Below are positions 1 through 6,787 of a stretch of 26,643 nucleotides of DNA, one piece after another. Origin of the DNA: a virus; IMG/VR virus record IMGVR_UViG_3300009373_000166, positions 1 through 26,643 of that record; one strand, 5' to 3'. A model generated the notes under the pieces. That model was not told the origin of the DNA and did no database searches. It saw only the letters and a list, made by a program, of their open reading frames with translations. How positions within the stretch are numbered: position 1 is the first letter of the stretch; every line of letters starts with the position of its first letter. The position numbers and the translations under genes were made by a program.

Positions 1-219
1 AAAGCAATCCAAAAAGGAGATGCAGCCGAAGTTAAGCTTTGGATGCAGCTCATTGAAGAATGGGTTGAAAAAGAGAAATTAAAAGTAGAACATGGACCAC
101 AAAGACATATCATTATCACAAGAGGCGAAGGAAGCGATAGCGATCAAGCCAGTGAAAATAGACCTGTATCGGGGGCAAATAACGCCGTGGCACCAGAAAG
201 TGATAAAGGAGTGGAATGA
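1..219 (+). CDS. 3' end of a gene upstream of terminase, probable small terminase subunit (partial)
   Basis: An open frame enters from the left edge in frame 1 and stops at the TGA ending at 219, giving 72 residues. It reads KAIQKGDAAEVKLWMQ, then an acidic/basic helix, then KVEHGPQRHIIITRGEG and a Ser/Asn/Gly-rich tail. A helical part followed by a K-V-E-H segment and a disordered tail is what I know from the C-termini of phage small terminases, and the position directly before the large terminase agrees. It overlaps the large terminase frame by 128 bases, which is long. Either the tail is real and the overlap is true, or the large subunit starts later than 92. No N-terminal DNA-binding domain can be seen because it lies outside the window, so the name is an inference. 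Confidence 0.5.
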   Translation, partial: KAIQKGDAAEVKLWMQLIEEWVEKEKLKVEHGPQRHIIITRGEGSDSDQASENRPVSGANNAVAPESDKGVE

Positions 220-1507
220 TTCTCTTTATAAGATAATAGCAGTTGGACGGAAAGGAAGAAAAACAACGTTTGATATTAATGAGTTGTTCTTTAACGCGAT
301 GACAGATGAGCAGGGGTTAACTTATCCTTTTATCGGACCGACTAGAACACAGGCTAAAAAGATTGTGTGGGAGGATCATATTGAAAAGATTTTGAATTTA
401 TGCGATGATAATAATATAGAGTATAACAAGAATAAATCGGAACTATCGATTAGATTCCCTGGATATGGTAAAGTAACAGTAGACGGATCGGATAACATAG
501 AATCATTAAGAGGAAAATCTGACTGGGGAGGGGTTGTCATGGATGAGTTTGCTTCCTGGAAGAATAAGAGATATGCATGGGAGGATGTAATAGAACCTAA
601 CCTTGTTGTGCATAATGCATGGGCAATCGTATCCGGAACGCCAAAAGGATATGAGTATTTTCATCTATTAATGAAAATGGGTGATCACGTAGGAAAGATT
701 GAGGGTGACGCCTGGGATGATGATGGAAATCTTATCAAGCCCAACAAAGATTTTATATCATATAGATATACAAGCTATAACAATCCATTTGTTAACCACA
801 CCTGGATTGATGGAAGAAAGGATAGATTAACTGAAACAGCTTTTAAACAGGAATACTTGGCTAGGTTTGAAAAGTTTACAGGGTTAATTTATAAAGAATT
901 TACTAGAGACATTCATGTGATTGAACCATTTAACATTCCAGTCGGATGGTATAGATATGCAGGCGTAGACTTCGGCGCAGAGAACCCTACAGTTTACCTA
1001 TGGATTGCTATTGATAGAGATGATAAGATATATATATACGATGAGTATTATCAAGCTGGTAAAGATACGGAGTTTCATGCTAATGTAATAAAAGCAAAGA
1101 GCGAGAATAAAGTGCCGGTGACAGTATCTTATGGAGATCCTAGTGGTACTCAAGAAATACTAGACTTTGCCAATCAAAATGTTTACATAACGCCAGCAGT
1201 TAAGATATTGACAACCCAGCATGAACAGGGATGGGTTAGATCAGGAATAGATAAAGTGCAACAGCTTTTAAAAAAGTCAAGAACGACTGGAAAACCCAAT
1301 ATATTTATTTTCAATAATTGTCTTAATACGATCAAGGAGTTTGAATCCTATCGGTGGCTCGAGCATAAGAATCCTAAAGACGAGGATTTAAACGAAAGGG
1401 ATATGCCACTAAAAGCTAACGATCACTGTATGGATGCTTTGAGATATTTTGTGGTTAGCCACTTCTCAAGTACCCCAATAGGTGATAAAATATTAGAAGA
1501 GGAATAG
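92..1507 (+). CDS. terL: Phage terminase large subunit
   Basis: This is the ATPase/nuclease motor that pumps phage DNA into the prohead and cuts it. Residues 52-59 read GRKGRKTT, a Walker A variant of the terminase type. WGGVVMDEF near residues 144-152 is Walker B with the catalytic Glu. VSGTPKG near 188 is the coupling motif. From about residue 285 an RNase H-like nuclease domain begins with YAGVDFGAENP (first metal-binding Asp) and closes with NDHCMDALRYFV near the C-terminus (last Asp). The length, 471 residues, is usual. ATG 92 is the first ATG after an in-frame stop but has no clear ribosome site, and GTG 152 is an alternative start that would remove 20 residues without touching a motif. 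One base separates its stop from the portal ATG. Confidence 0.95.
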   Translation: MDHKDISLSQEAKEAIAIKPVKIDLYRGQITPWHQKVIKEWNDSLYKIIAVGRKGRKTTFDINELFFNAMTDEQGLTYPFIGPTRTQAKKIVWEDHIEKILNLCDDNNIEYNKNKSELSIRFPGYGKVTVDGSDNIESLRGKSDWGGVVMDEFASWKNKRYAWEDVIEPNLVVHNAWAIVSGTPKGYEYFHLLMKMGDHVGKIEGDAWDDDGNLIKPNKDFISYRYTSYNNPFVNHTWIDGRKDRLTETAFKQEYLARFEKFTGLIYKEFTRDIHVIEPFNIPVGWYRYAGVDFGAENPTVYLWIAIDRDDKIYIYDEYYQAGKDTEFHANVIKAKSENKVPVTVSYGDPSGTQEILDFANQNVYITPAVKILTTQHEQGWVRSGIDKVQQLLKKSRTTGKPNIFIFNNCLNTIKEFESYRWLEHKNPKDEDLNERDMPLKANDHCMDALRYFVVSHFSSTPIGDKILEEE

Positions 1508-1508
1508 C

Positions 1509-3434
1509 ATGAGCACACAGACTCCATTTTCAGGGCTCACCGGCGACCAAAGAGCCGTTGAACTCGTCAAAGCAAGACACACACTGGCCGAACAGGCACA
1601 GAGTGTTATTTTTAGTAAATACGACAAATGGTTTAGGATGTATAAGAATGAAAGGGTGGAGTATAACTATAAAGGATTTTCAAATATTAGAGTGCCTAAA
1701 GCATTTGAGAAAGTAGAACGAGGAACTGGAATATTAGCTCAAGCAATTAAAAGAATTAGGATTATACCTCAAGGAGAGGAGGATAAAGAATCAGGAGAAA
1801 TGAATGAGAGGTTGATTGAATTTGAGGATAGAGTTTTAAACATACCGAAGATTAGAAAACAGTGGATTAAGTCAGCCAGGATTCACGGCCAATCATATTT
1901 AAAAGTTACATGGGATGTGGGCAAAGAGGAACCGGAAAGACCATATAAAGGAATTGATATCTCTTTACCCGATCCTAAAACTATTTTTTACAATCCGGAC
2001 CACACACCAGATAAACCTTTTAGATGGGTGATCCATGACATGGACGTTCCATATGAGGAACTATCCAAAAACAAATCATTTGATAAGGAAGCTTTACTAA
2101 AAGCTAAAGATACCGCTACATTAGGAAAGAACACAGCGCATAAAGGTAGGAAAGGAAGAACCGGGAACAAGGGAGATTGGAAAAGCGATGAGACCACATT
2201 AATGGTCAATGTAAAGGAATATTACGGGCCATACCAGGATACTGACGAATCGGATGTTGAGCCATACAGAATCATTATGGCCAATAATGAGCATATACTA
2301 AAGAAAGGATTAAATCCTTATGCAGAAATACTAGATGATCCGATTCCAATCATCCCACTTTACACATACGTAGTGCCTCATGAGCCACACGCAATGGGGG
2401 ACATCGAGGCAACAGAATCTTTAATTATTGAATTAAACGACACGCGTAACCAAAGAATGGATACAGTTACGCAAAACATTGATCCTCCTAAGGAAGTATT
2501 AAAAGCAGCGCAGATTTCAGAATCCGATTTGGTGGCTAAGAGAGGATGGATTATTCATTCCTCAATGCCAAATGGAATCAAGTGGGTACATCCTGATATG
2601 CAAGGAGTTATCGCGGCAATCAACGAGGAGAAAATCATTCAAGGGGATATTGATAGAACATTAGGTATTCCAAGCTTTGGAGCAGAAACTCCAGTAGCTG
2701 GGGACTTAACAACTGATACAGCAACTGGAATCAATGCAACACTTCAAGCCCAAGATGTTATTTCGAACTCGATACTAGAGGAAGTTAAGGAAGCATTAAA
2801 GAAATTTTATCGAGCGATATTAGCTTACAACCAAACATTCATTGACCGGGAATTTAAAATTACAGTATTAGAAGAGGATGTGACTAATGTTCAGGGAGAG
2901 CAAATGGCTCCTGAAGAAATAGAAGGGCAGCCAGCAGCTCAACCAGCGCAAATACTAAGGGGTGGAATGGCAATGCAGCCATTCACAGTTGATAAGGACC
3001 GCATCAAAGGAAACTTTGATTTAGATGTAGAGGTAGAATTAGTTGGGAACAGACTGGCCAGGAGAGCAGAAGCATTGGCCGCTATTAAAATTATTGGACA
3101 AATACCTGGAGCAAAGCATGGGAGATTAATTGAGGATTACTTAAGGACTCATGATAAATACAACATTGAGGATTACTGGCAGCCACCAGAACCTCCAGCT
3201 CCGGAAGCTCCAAAAGTTAGCGTTTCATTGAGAGGTGAATTGGGCGATATGAGATCAGCTCAGGTATATAAAAACATCCCTGGAGTGAATGAAGCATTAG
3301 GAGATCCTGCATTTAGTATCGAGGGTAGAAAGATAATGAGAGGAGAATTACCGGAGAACGAGGAAAGAGATGATAAGGATAGAGAAATAGAAGAAAAGAA
3401 AAAAGAGAAAGTAGAAGTAAAGGAGGTTAAATAA
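1509..3434 (+). CDS. Phage portal protein
   Basis: A 641-residue portal protein, the dodecameric ring at the head vertex through which DNA passes. Evidence: position directly after the large terminase, size, and the layout of P22/SU10-like portals. It has an N-terminal part with KYDKWFRMYKNERVEYNYKG and FSNIRVPKAFEKVERG. Around residues 296-325 GDIEATESLIIELNDTRN begins the long stem helix region. IDRTLGIPSFGAE follows, and then TATGINATLQAQ, a crown-side helix typical of these proteins. The last 40 residues are very rich in Lys/Glu (DDKDREIEEKKKEKVEVKEVK region) and look disordered or coiled. GAGG lies 7-10 bases before the ATG. I am sure of the portal role, less sure of the subfamily. Confidence 0.9.
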   Translation: MSTQTPFSGLTGDQRAVELVKARHTLAEQAQSVIFSKYDKWFRMYKNERVEYNYKGFSNIRVPKAFEKVERGTGILAQAIKRIRIIPQGEEDKESGEMNERLIEFEDRVLNIPKIRKQWIKSARIHGQSYLKVTWDVGKEEPERPYKGIDISLPDPKTIFYNPDHTPDKPFRWVIHDMDVPYEELSKNKSFDKEALLKAKDTATLGKNTAHKGRKGRTGNKGDWKSDETTLMVNVKEYYGPYQDTDESDVEPYRIIMANNEHILKKGLNPYAEILDDPIPIIPLYTYVVPHEPHAMGDIEATESLIIELNDTRNQRMDTVTQNIDPPKEVLKAAQISESDLVAKRGWIIHSSMPNGIKWVHPDMQGVIAAINEEKIIQGDIDRTLGIPSFGAETPVAGDLTTDTATGINATLQAQDVISNSILEEVKEALKKFYRAILAYNQTFIDREFKITVLEEDVTNVQGEQMAPEEIEGQPAAQPAQILRGGMAMQPFTVDKDRIKGNFDLDVEVELVGNRLARRAEALAAIKIIGQIPGAKHGRLIEDYLRTHDKYNIEDYWQPPEPPAPEAPKVSVSLRGELGDMRSAQVYKNIPGVNEALGDPAFSIEGRKIMRGELPENEERDDKDREIEEKKKEKVEVKEVK

Positions 3435-3435
3435 C

Positions 3436-3651
3436 ATGGAAGAAAACTTGGAGATACAATTTAAAAAATGGAAAGAGGACCCTATGTTTGGGTACTTCGA
3501 GAAAAGAATGCGTGAACAGGCAGATTTATTGCGAGAGCAAGCAGATGTGCCACAGGTCGATGTTCATGATAGATTGTGGTTACTCGCAAAGGCTCAAGGC
3601 ATTGATGAGTCTTTGAAACAACCTGACTTATGGCTAAAAGAAAAAAAATAA
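3436..3651 (+). CDS. Small hydrophilic head-region protein
   Basis: A 71-residue protein of unknown function, starting one base after the portal stop. AGGAGG at 3421-3426 lies 9 bases before its ATG and is one of the best ribosome sites in the window, so it is probably translated well. The sequence is charged and helical (FKKWKEDPMFGYFEKRMREQA, HDRLWLLAKAQGIDESL), with no Cys, signal peptide or membrane segment. Its 3' end overlaps the start of the next small gene (3630) by 22 bases. The place between portal and scaffold suggests a head assembly role, but nothing in the sequence proves this. Confidence 0.75.
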   Translation: MEENLEIQFKKWKEDPMFGYFEKRMREQADLLREQADVPQVDVHDRLWLLAKAQGIDESLKQPDLWLKEKK

Positions 3652-3767
3652 CGAAAGCTAAAGCCAAACAGATGCTTAAAGAGAATAGAGCTCACGGAAA
3701 GCCATTAAGTAAGAAACAGAAAAGTTTCTTTGGTCTAATCGCTGGCGGCGGAAAGCCAAGGAAATAA
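3630..3767 (+). CDS. 45-residue basic phage head-region protein
   Basis: Short gene in another frame, overlapping the end of the preceding gene by 22 bases. It begins MAKRKKITKAKAKQML and ends with HGKPLSKKQKSFFGLIAGGG followed by KPRK. The pattern G-x-P-L-[ST]-x-K-Q-[KR]-x-F-F-G-x-I-A-G-G is one I recognise from tiny proteins encoded beside portal and capsid genes in many phages. There it is often missed by gene callers; its function is not known to me. It is strongly basic, so it may touch DNA or the acidic scaffold; that is inference. The start ATG 3630 is the first in frame after a stop. There is no clear ribosome site, so translational coupling to the gene above is likely. Confidence 0.75.
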   Translation: MAKRKKITKAKAKQMLKENRAHGKPLSKKQKSFFGLIAGGGKPRK

Positions 3768-3772
3768 CATTT

Positions 3773-4048
3773 ATGTCTAAACCAAACGACGAAAAAAAAC
3801 AAGCAGAAACAGGGCTGCCTTATGATGGAGGCAGAGGCGGTGATATTATTCACCACGATACGGAGATGCCTCGTATCAACTCGCACGTCGTGAAAACTGG
3901 GGCGAAAGAGGAAAAAGTTGGTCCTGACGCAGGAGTCAACTTTAGAGAGCCCTACGACGAGCAACACGGCGGCGAAGAGAACCTACATGATAGACATGTG
4001 AAAGTAGGTGAAATTGACCACACCTCTACTCAAAAATTTGAGAAGTAA
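3773..4048 (+). CDS. Hydrophilic protein of unknown function, head region
   Basis: A 91-residue protein with no recognised family. It is rich in Gly, Asp, Glu and His (GGRGGDIIHHDTEMPRINSH, EPYDEQHGGEENLHDRHVK), has no hydrophobic core and is probably largely disordered or folds only with a partner. Several His/Asp clusters (IIHHD, LHDRH) might bind metal, but there is no defined motif. It begins five bases after the stop of the 45-residue gene and is followed by the long hairpin at 4072-4169. Coding is supported by position, direction and a tight fit between neighbours rather than by homology. The opposite strand also has an open frame here, which I take as a shadow. Confidence 0.65.
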   Translation: MSKPNDEKKQAETGLPYDGGRGGDIIHHDTEMPRINSHVVKTGAKEEKVGPDAGVNFREPYDEQHGGEENLHDRHVKVGEIDHTSTQKFEK

Positions 4049-4071
4049 CCTTAATAATTAGGCCAAGAGGT

Positions 4072-4169
4072 GAGGTTTCTTCCATGCCTTATCGGATAAT
4101 TAAGAGGATCCGGCTAAGTCCTCAATTCTGATACTTTAGATTTATCCGATGCGGCATGGAGGAAATCTC
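4072..4169 (+). ncRNA. Long imperfect hairpin before the scaffold gene (mRNA structure or processing site)
   Basis: The arm at 4072-4088 (GAGGTTTCTTCCATGCC) pairs completely with 4153-4169 (GGCATGGAGGAAATCTC), using two G-U pairs. After a single mismatch (4089/4152), ten more pairs follow between 4090-4099 and 4142-4151, one of them G-U. This makes 27 pairs in 28 positions, closing a 42-base loop that itself holds GAGGA (4104-4108) and TCCTC (4119-4123). The segment CGGAT (4093-4097) could also pair with a second ATCCG at 4108-4112, so an alternative fold exists. GGAGG (4158-4162), a ribosome-site-like sequence, is buried in the right arm. No U-run follows, so it is not a simple terminator. 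It may be a cleavage site for RNase III or a translational control element. Confidence 0.6.
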
Positions 4170-4187
4170 TATATTGGCTACATAATC

Positions 4188-5054
4188 ATGCCAGAAGAAA
4201 AAAAGACGGATAACATTATGCTAAATCAGGAAGGACAACCTGTTAATGTTCCTGGAGTAAAAGACGAAAAAGTCGTCAAGGATGCCGAAGGAAATCCTAT
4301 TGTGCCAACCGGCACAGAGGAACCTGGCACCGAAGCTCCTAAAGATAAATTAGCAAGGCCCGCACCTGATCCAAGTGCTGCGCAGCCGCAGCCAGTAGCT
4401 ATGCCCGATCAAAAAGCTCCTGATCAGATCCAGGAGACAGCTCCTCAAAAGGCCGTGGAGGAAACGATAACCTTTGATGAGTTGGCTGCGAAAAAGGGAT
4501 TTAAATCGCCTGATGATATGGCGAAATCTTATCAAAACCTTGAATCGCAGAATACAAGAGTAGAAGTCTCCTTAGCAGATGCAATAAAGGCCAGAAATGA
4601 AGGCGAAGTTTCTAATGAAAGAAACGAAGTCGAATCTGCTATGAATGCTGAATCCACCGATGATGCTTTGAAAATTGTCAGTCGTATGATTGACAAAAAA
4701 GTAAAGGCAGTCGAGGATAAGCAGGAATATCAGTTGCATTTAATGGCTAACCCTGATGACCAGAAGCACGCAGCAAAAGCGATTGACATTGTGCGTGAAA
4801 ATCCTGGTATTAGTTGGGGAACTGCATTTGACGCTGCTAAGGGTAGAGACACTGGACAAAACCTTAGCGCAGCACGCGAAGAGGGCAAGCAAGAGGCATA
4901 TGATACAAAAACAGCAAAAGAGGATGTCACCGATATTCACGGTGGGACCACTAAAGAGCTGCAAATGACTCCCAAAATGTTAATAGATGGGATAAAGACA
5001 GGACAGATTCCACTTGCTGAGGCTCGTAAGATTATCAACGCTGCTACACCTTAA
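4188..5054 (+). CDS. Scaffold-like protein preceding the major capsid gene
   Basis: 288 residues if started at ATG 4188. A longer start at 4149 would lie inside the hairpin arm and would add 13 residues of unlikely sequence. The N-terminal 90 residues are Pro/Ala/Gln-rich and acidic, hence disordered. Then comes FDELAAKKGFKSPDDMAKSYQNLE, the short helical motif commonly seen in phage scaffolding proteins, followed by charged helices to about residue 200. The C-terminal 40 residues contain LIDGIKTGQIPLAEARKII. Order, composition and position immediately upstream of the capsid gene are those of scaffold proteins, which fill the prohead and leave before packaging. There is no protease motif. The nearest GGAGG is 25 bases from ATG 4188 and sits in the hairpin, so initiation here may be unusual. 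Confidence 0.7.
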   Translation: MPEEKKTDNIMLNQEGQPVNVPGVKDEKVVKDAEGNPIVPTGTEEPGTEAPKDKLARPAPDPSAAQPQPVAMPDQKAPDQIQETAPQKAVEETITFDELAAKKGFKSPDDMAKSYQNLESQNTRVEVSLADAIKARNEGEVSNERNEVESAMNAESTDDALKIVSRMIDKKVKAVEDKQEYQLHLMANPDDQKHAAKAIDIVRENPGISWGTAFDAAKGRDTGQNLSAAREEGKQEAYDTKTAKEDVTDIHGGTTKELQMTPKMLIDGIKTGQIPLAEARKIINAATP

Positions 5055-5079
5055 AAATAGAGAAAGGAGTATATAAGTT

Positions 5080-6156
5080 ATGCCTGCAATAGGACTTGGT
5101 ACTATTACTAGTATCAGCGATCTTACCAATTTGGTAAAAACTTATTACGACCGGATGCTATTGGAGACCCTTGATCCTGAAGTTAAGTTCTTTCAGTTTG
5201 GCGTTAAGAAACCGTTGCCACGAGGCGAAGGTAACAGCGTCTACTGGAATAGGCCAAGACGTTTAGGTTTTGGTCAGAAGTTAGCTGCTGGGATTAAGCC
5301 GTCTGCCAATGAGCTATCAACCATACTCGTTTCTGGTTTGATTGAGGTTTATGGTGGATACACCCTCATTGAGGACTTAGTATCTACCACGGCTATCGTT
5401 GATCCATTGGAAATCGCAACCCAGGAGCTTGCTAAGCAAGCTGCTGAAACGATTGATAAGGCTACGATGCAAGCGATCATCTTCTATGGTGATCCAGGTA
5501 CTAACACTTCTGCGGTTCATGTTACTAAAAGCTCTGCTGCACTTTTGATTTCGACTAACTCTTTTGTCGCTAATGTTGATACAGCATGTCTCATTGCAGT
5601 ATCCGACATTAGGGCTTGTACAGCTGAATTAAGGCGTAGGAGAGTTCCGACTGTTGATGGTCAGAACTACGTGGGTATAATCAACCCAGTTGTAGCTGCT
5701 GACATGAGGTCGGACTCAACATGGCAGAACTGGCATCAGTACACCACCCCTGAATTCCTTTATCGAGGTGAAATTGGAAGAGTAGAAGGTGTTCGATTCG
5801 TCGAAACCGACTTGACTCCAGTTTCAGCCGGTTCAGGCGCAGGTATCGCCATTTCAATGGCGGCTGGTGTTTCTGCACTTGCCTATGGTACGCCGATTTT
5901 CGGACGAGGATTCTACGGAGTAACTGAGTTAGATGGAGGAATCCATACTTACTTAGTAACCGGAGCTTCTAAGTCTGACCCTCTCAATCAGACAACCACA
6001 TATGGTTGGAAAGCATTCTACACTTCTAAGGTTTTGAACGTATCAGCTGGATTAGTTCTTTGGACTGGTTCCGAAGACACTATGACTGGTACTAGTTCAA
6101 CCTCTGCTCGTGAGGCTGCTGGATTGACTCTATCGGCAATTCCAACTGCTACCTAG
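5080..6156 (+). CDS. Major capsid protein, N4-gp56 family
   Basis: A 358-residue HK97-fold capsid subunit of the N4-gp56 family. Family hallmarks are visible: TNLVKTYYDRMLLETLDPEVKF near residues 15-36, FGVKKPLPRGEGNSVYWNRP (44-63), the LAAGIKPSANELST segment (70-83), VYGGYTLIEDLV (91-102) and a long helix IATQELAKQAAETIDKAT (113-130). The length is normal for the family. AAAGGAG at 5063-5069, ten bases before the ATG, is a strong ribosome site and fixes the start. The codon choice is more mixed (CGT, GGT and GCT are frequent) than in the AGA/ATA-rich genes around it, as expected for a highly expressed gene. It is followed by hairpins and a promoter. Confidence 0.95.
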   Translation: MPAIGLGTITSISDLTNLVKTYYDRMLLETLDPEVKFFQFGVKKPLPRGEGNSVYWNRPRRLGFGQKLAAGIKPSANELSTILVSGLIEVYGGYTLIEDLVSTTAIVDPLEIATQELAKQAAETIDKATMQAIIFYGDPGTNTSAVHVTKSSAALLISTNSFVANVDTACLIAVSDIRACTAELRRRRVPTVDGQNYVGIINPVVAADMRSDSTWQNWHQYTTPEFLYRGEIGRVEGVRFVETDLTPVSAGSGAGIAISMAAGVSALAYGTPIFGRGFYGVTELDGGIHTYLVTGASKSDPLNQTTTYGWKAFYTSKVLNVSAGLVLWTGSEDTMTGTSSTSAREAAGLTLSAIPTAT

Positions 6157-6181
6157 TCGTAATTGGAACGATCTGAACCTG

Positions 6182-6228
6182 CCTGTGGGTTTATTACTCA
6201 ACACAGGTGGCAAGCTTATTGGCTTGCC
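6182..6228 (+). other. Two tandem hairpins after the capsid gene
   Basis: CCTGTG (6182-6187) pairs with CACAGG (6202-6207), and two T-A pairs can extend it past a GG bulge. One base later GGCAAGC (6209-6215) pairs perfectly with GCTTGCC (6222-6228) around a six-base loop. Neither is followed by a U-run, so classical intrinsic termination is not shown. They may protect the 3' end of the capsid mRNA or slow polymerase. The right arm of the second hairpin overlaps the -35 box of the promoter that follows. Confidence 0.5.
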
Positions 6229-6253
6229 TGGGTAATTGAACATATGCTATAAT
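6224..6253 (+). promoter_or_regulatory. Sigma-70-type promoter with extended -10
   Basis: TTGCCT at 6224-6229 (four of six consensus bases) is followed after 18 bases by a perfect TATAAT at 6248-6253. TGC directly before it forms an extended -10 (TGCTATAAT). A start near 6260 would give a leader of about 35 bases to the gene at 6294. This is the best promoter I found in the window. It lies between the capsid gene and the two small genes leading into the sugar island. Confidence 0.65.
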
Positions 6254-6293
6254 ATATAAAGGTCGATTACCGAGTATAAGCCAATAAACTATC

Positions 6294-6506
6294 ATGTCAA
6301 AAAGACAACTAACAGATGCAACAGATGCAGGTAACAGCCAGCCAGTCGGCGAGGGTTACGAAGAACTAATTACCTCTGCAGGTAATAAGTTAGTTTTTAG
6401 AACTCCGGCCGAGAGGTACGCTTACCAAAATAGCCCTGCGAATGCAACACAACTCGGAAAACGAAAAGGTGAATTTAATAAGGTCCAGGATAATGCGGCC
6501 CAATAA
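6294..6506 (+). CDS. Small protein of unknown function downstream of the capsid gene
   Basis: 70 residues, polar, without Cys or membrane segments. I recognise no family. It contains EGYEELITSAGNKLVFRTP followed by AERYAYQNSP and a charged end. The start ATG 6294 has no visible ribosome site but lies about 35 bases after the predicted transcription start. It is the first gene of the short group before the sugar island, where small head-completion proteins often lie; that role is only positional inference. Confidence 0.65.
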   Translation: MSKRQLTDATDAGNSQPVGEGYEELITSAGNKLVFRTPAERYAYQNSPANATQLGKRKGEFNKVQDNAAQ

Positions 6507-6510
6507 GATT

Positions 6511-6702
6511 ATGTCTAAGAAAAAAGAAACCAAAAAAGAAACAGTTAAAAAGACAAAACGCATTCCAGTTAAACATGGTTCTTGCACGTGGTGTGGGGCT
6601 AAGATTGATAAAGTACCTTTAGAGTTTTGTTCCGATGAATGTAGGGAAACCTATGTGGATCATAACCCTGAGGTTGAGATCAAAAAGGCAAAAGCCAAAT
6701 AG
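6511..6702 (+). CDS. Small treble-clef-like zinc finger protein
   Basis: 63 residues. A very Lys-rich N-terminus (MSKKKETKKETVKKTKR) is followed by CTWCGAKIDKVPLEFCSDEC, that is C-x2-C, eleven residues, C-x3-C. This is a likely four-cysteine zinc site of the treble-clef kind in which the second pair lies in F-C-S-x-x-C. The C-terminus is again Lys-rich. ATG 6511 is preferred because it begins four bases after the previous stop. An upstream ATG at 6442 in the same frame would overlap the previous gene and add residues without a family pattern. A basic zinc finger could bind nucleic acid or a protein partner. Its place between promoter and sugar island makes a regulatory role thinkable but unproven. 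Confidence 0.7.
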   Translation: MSKKKETKKETVKKTKRIPVKHGSCTWCGAKIDKVPLEFCSDECRETYVDHNPEVEIKKAKAK

Positions 6703-6708
6703 GCTGGA

Positions 6709-6751
6709 TTACTGTATCATTTAAATAATACAGAAACTAAGGTTACTGTAT
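6709..6751. promoter_or_regulatory. Imperfect dyad and direct repeat before the sugar island (possible operator)
   Basis: Positions 6712-6733 form a 22-base inverted repeat with outer arms CTGTAT and ATACAG and a central ATTTAAAT; only one symmetric pair is mismatched. TTACTGTAT occurs at 6709-6717 and again at 6743-6751. The element lies in the 85-base gap before the first sugar gene. It could be a protein-binding site or a weak hairpin. No clear promoter was found beside it. Confidence 0.35.
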
Positions 6752-6787
6752 TAGTGCAACAATAAAGAAATTAATAGGATAAGACCT

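Noticed and set aside
3711-3735. Hairpin AAGAAAC / GTTTCTT as a terminator
   Set aside because: The stem lies inside the 45-codon gene and has no U-run after it; the downstream genes belong to the same operon.
4689-4810. Two perfect TTGACA hexamers as -35 boxes before the capsid gene
   Set aside because: Both are inside the scaffold-like coding sequence and neither has a convincing -10 at 16-18 bases.
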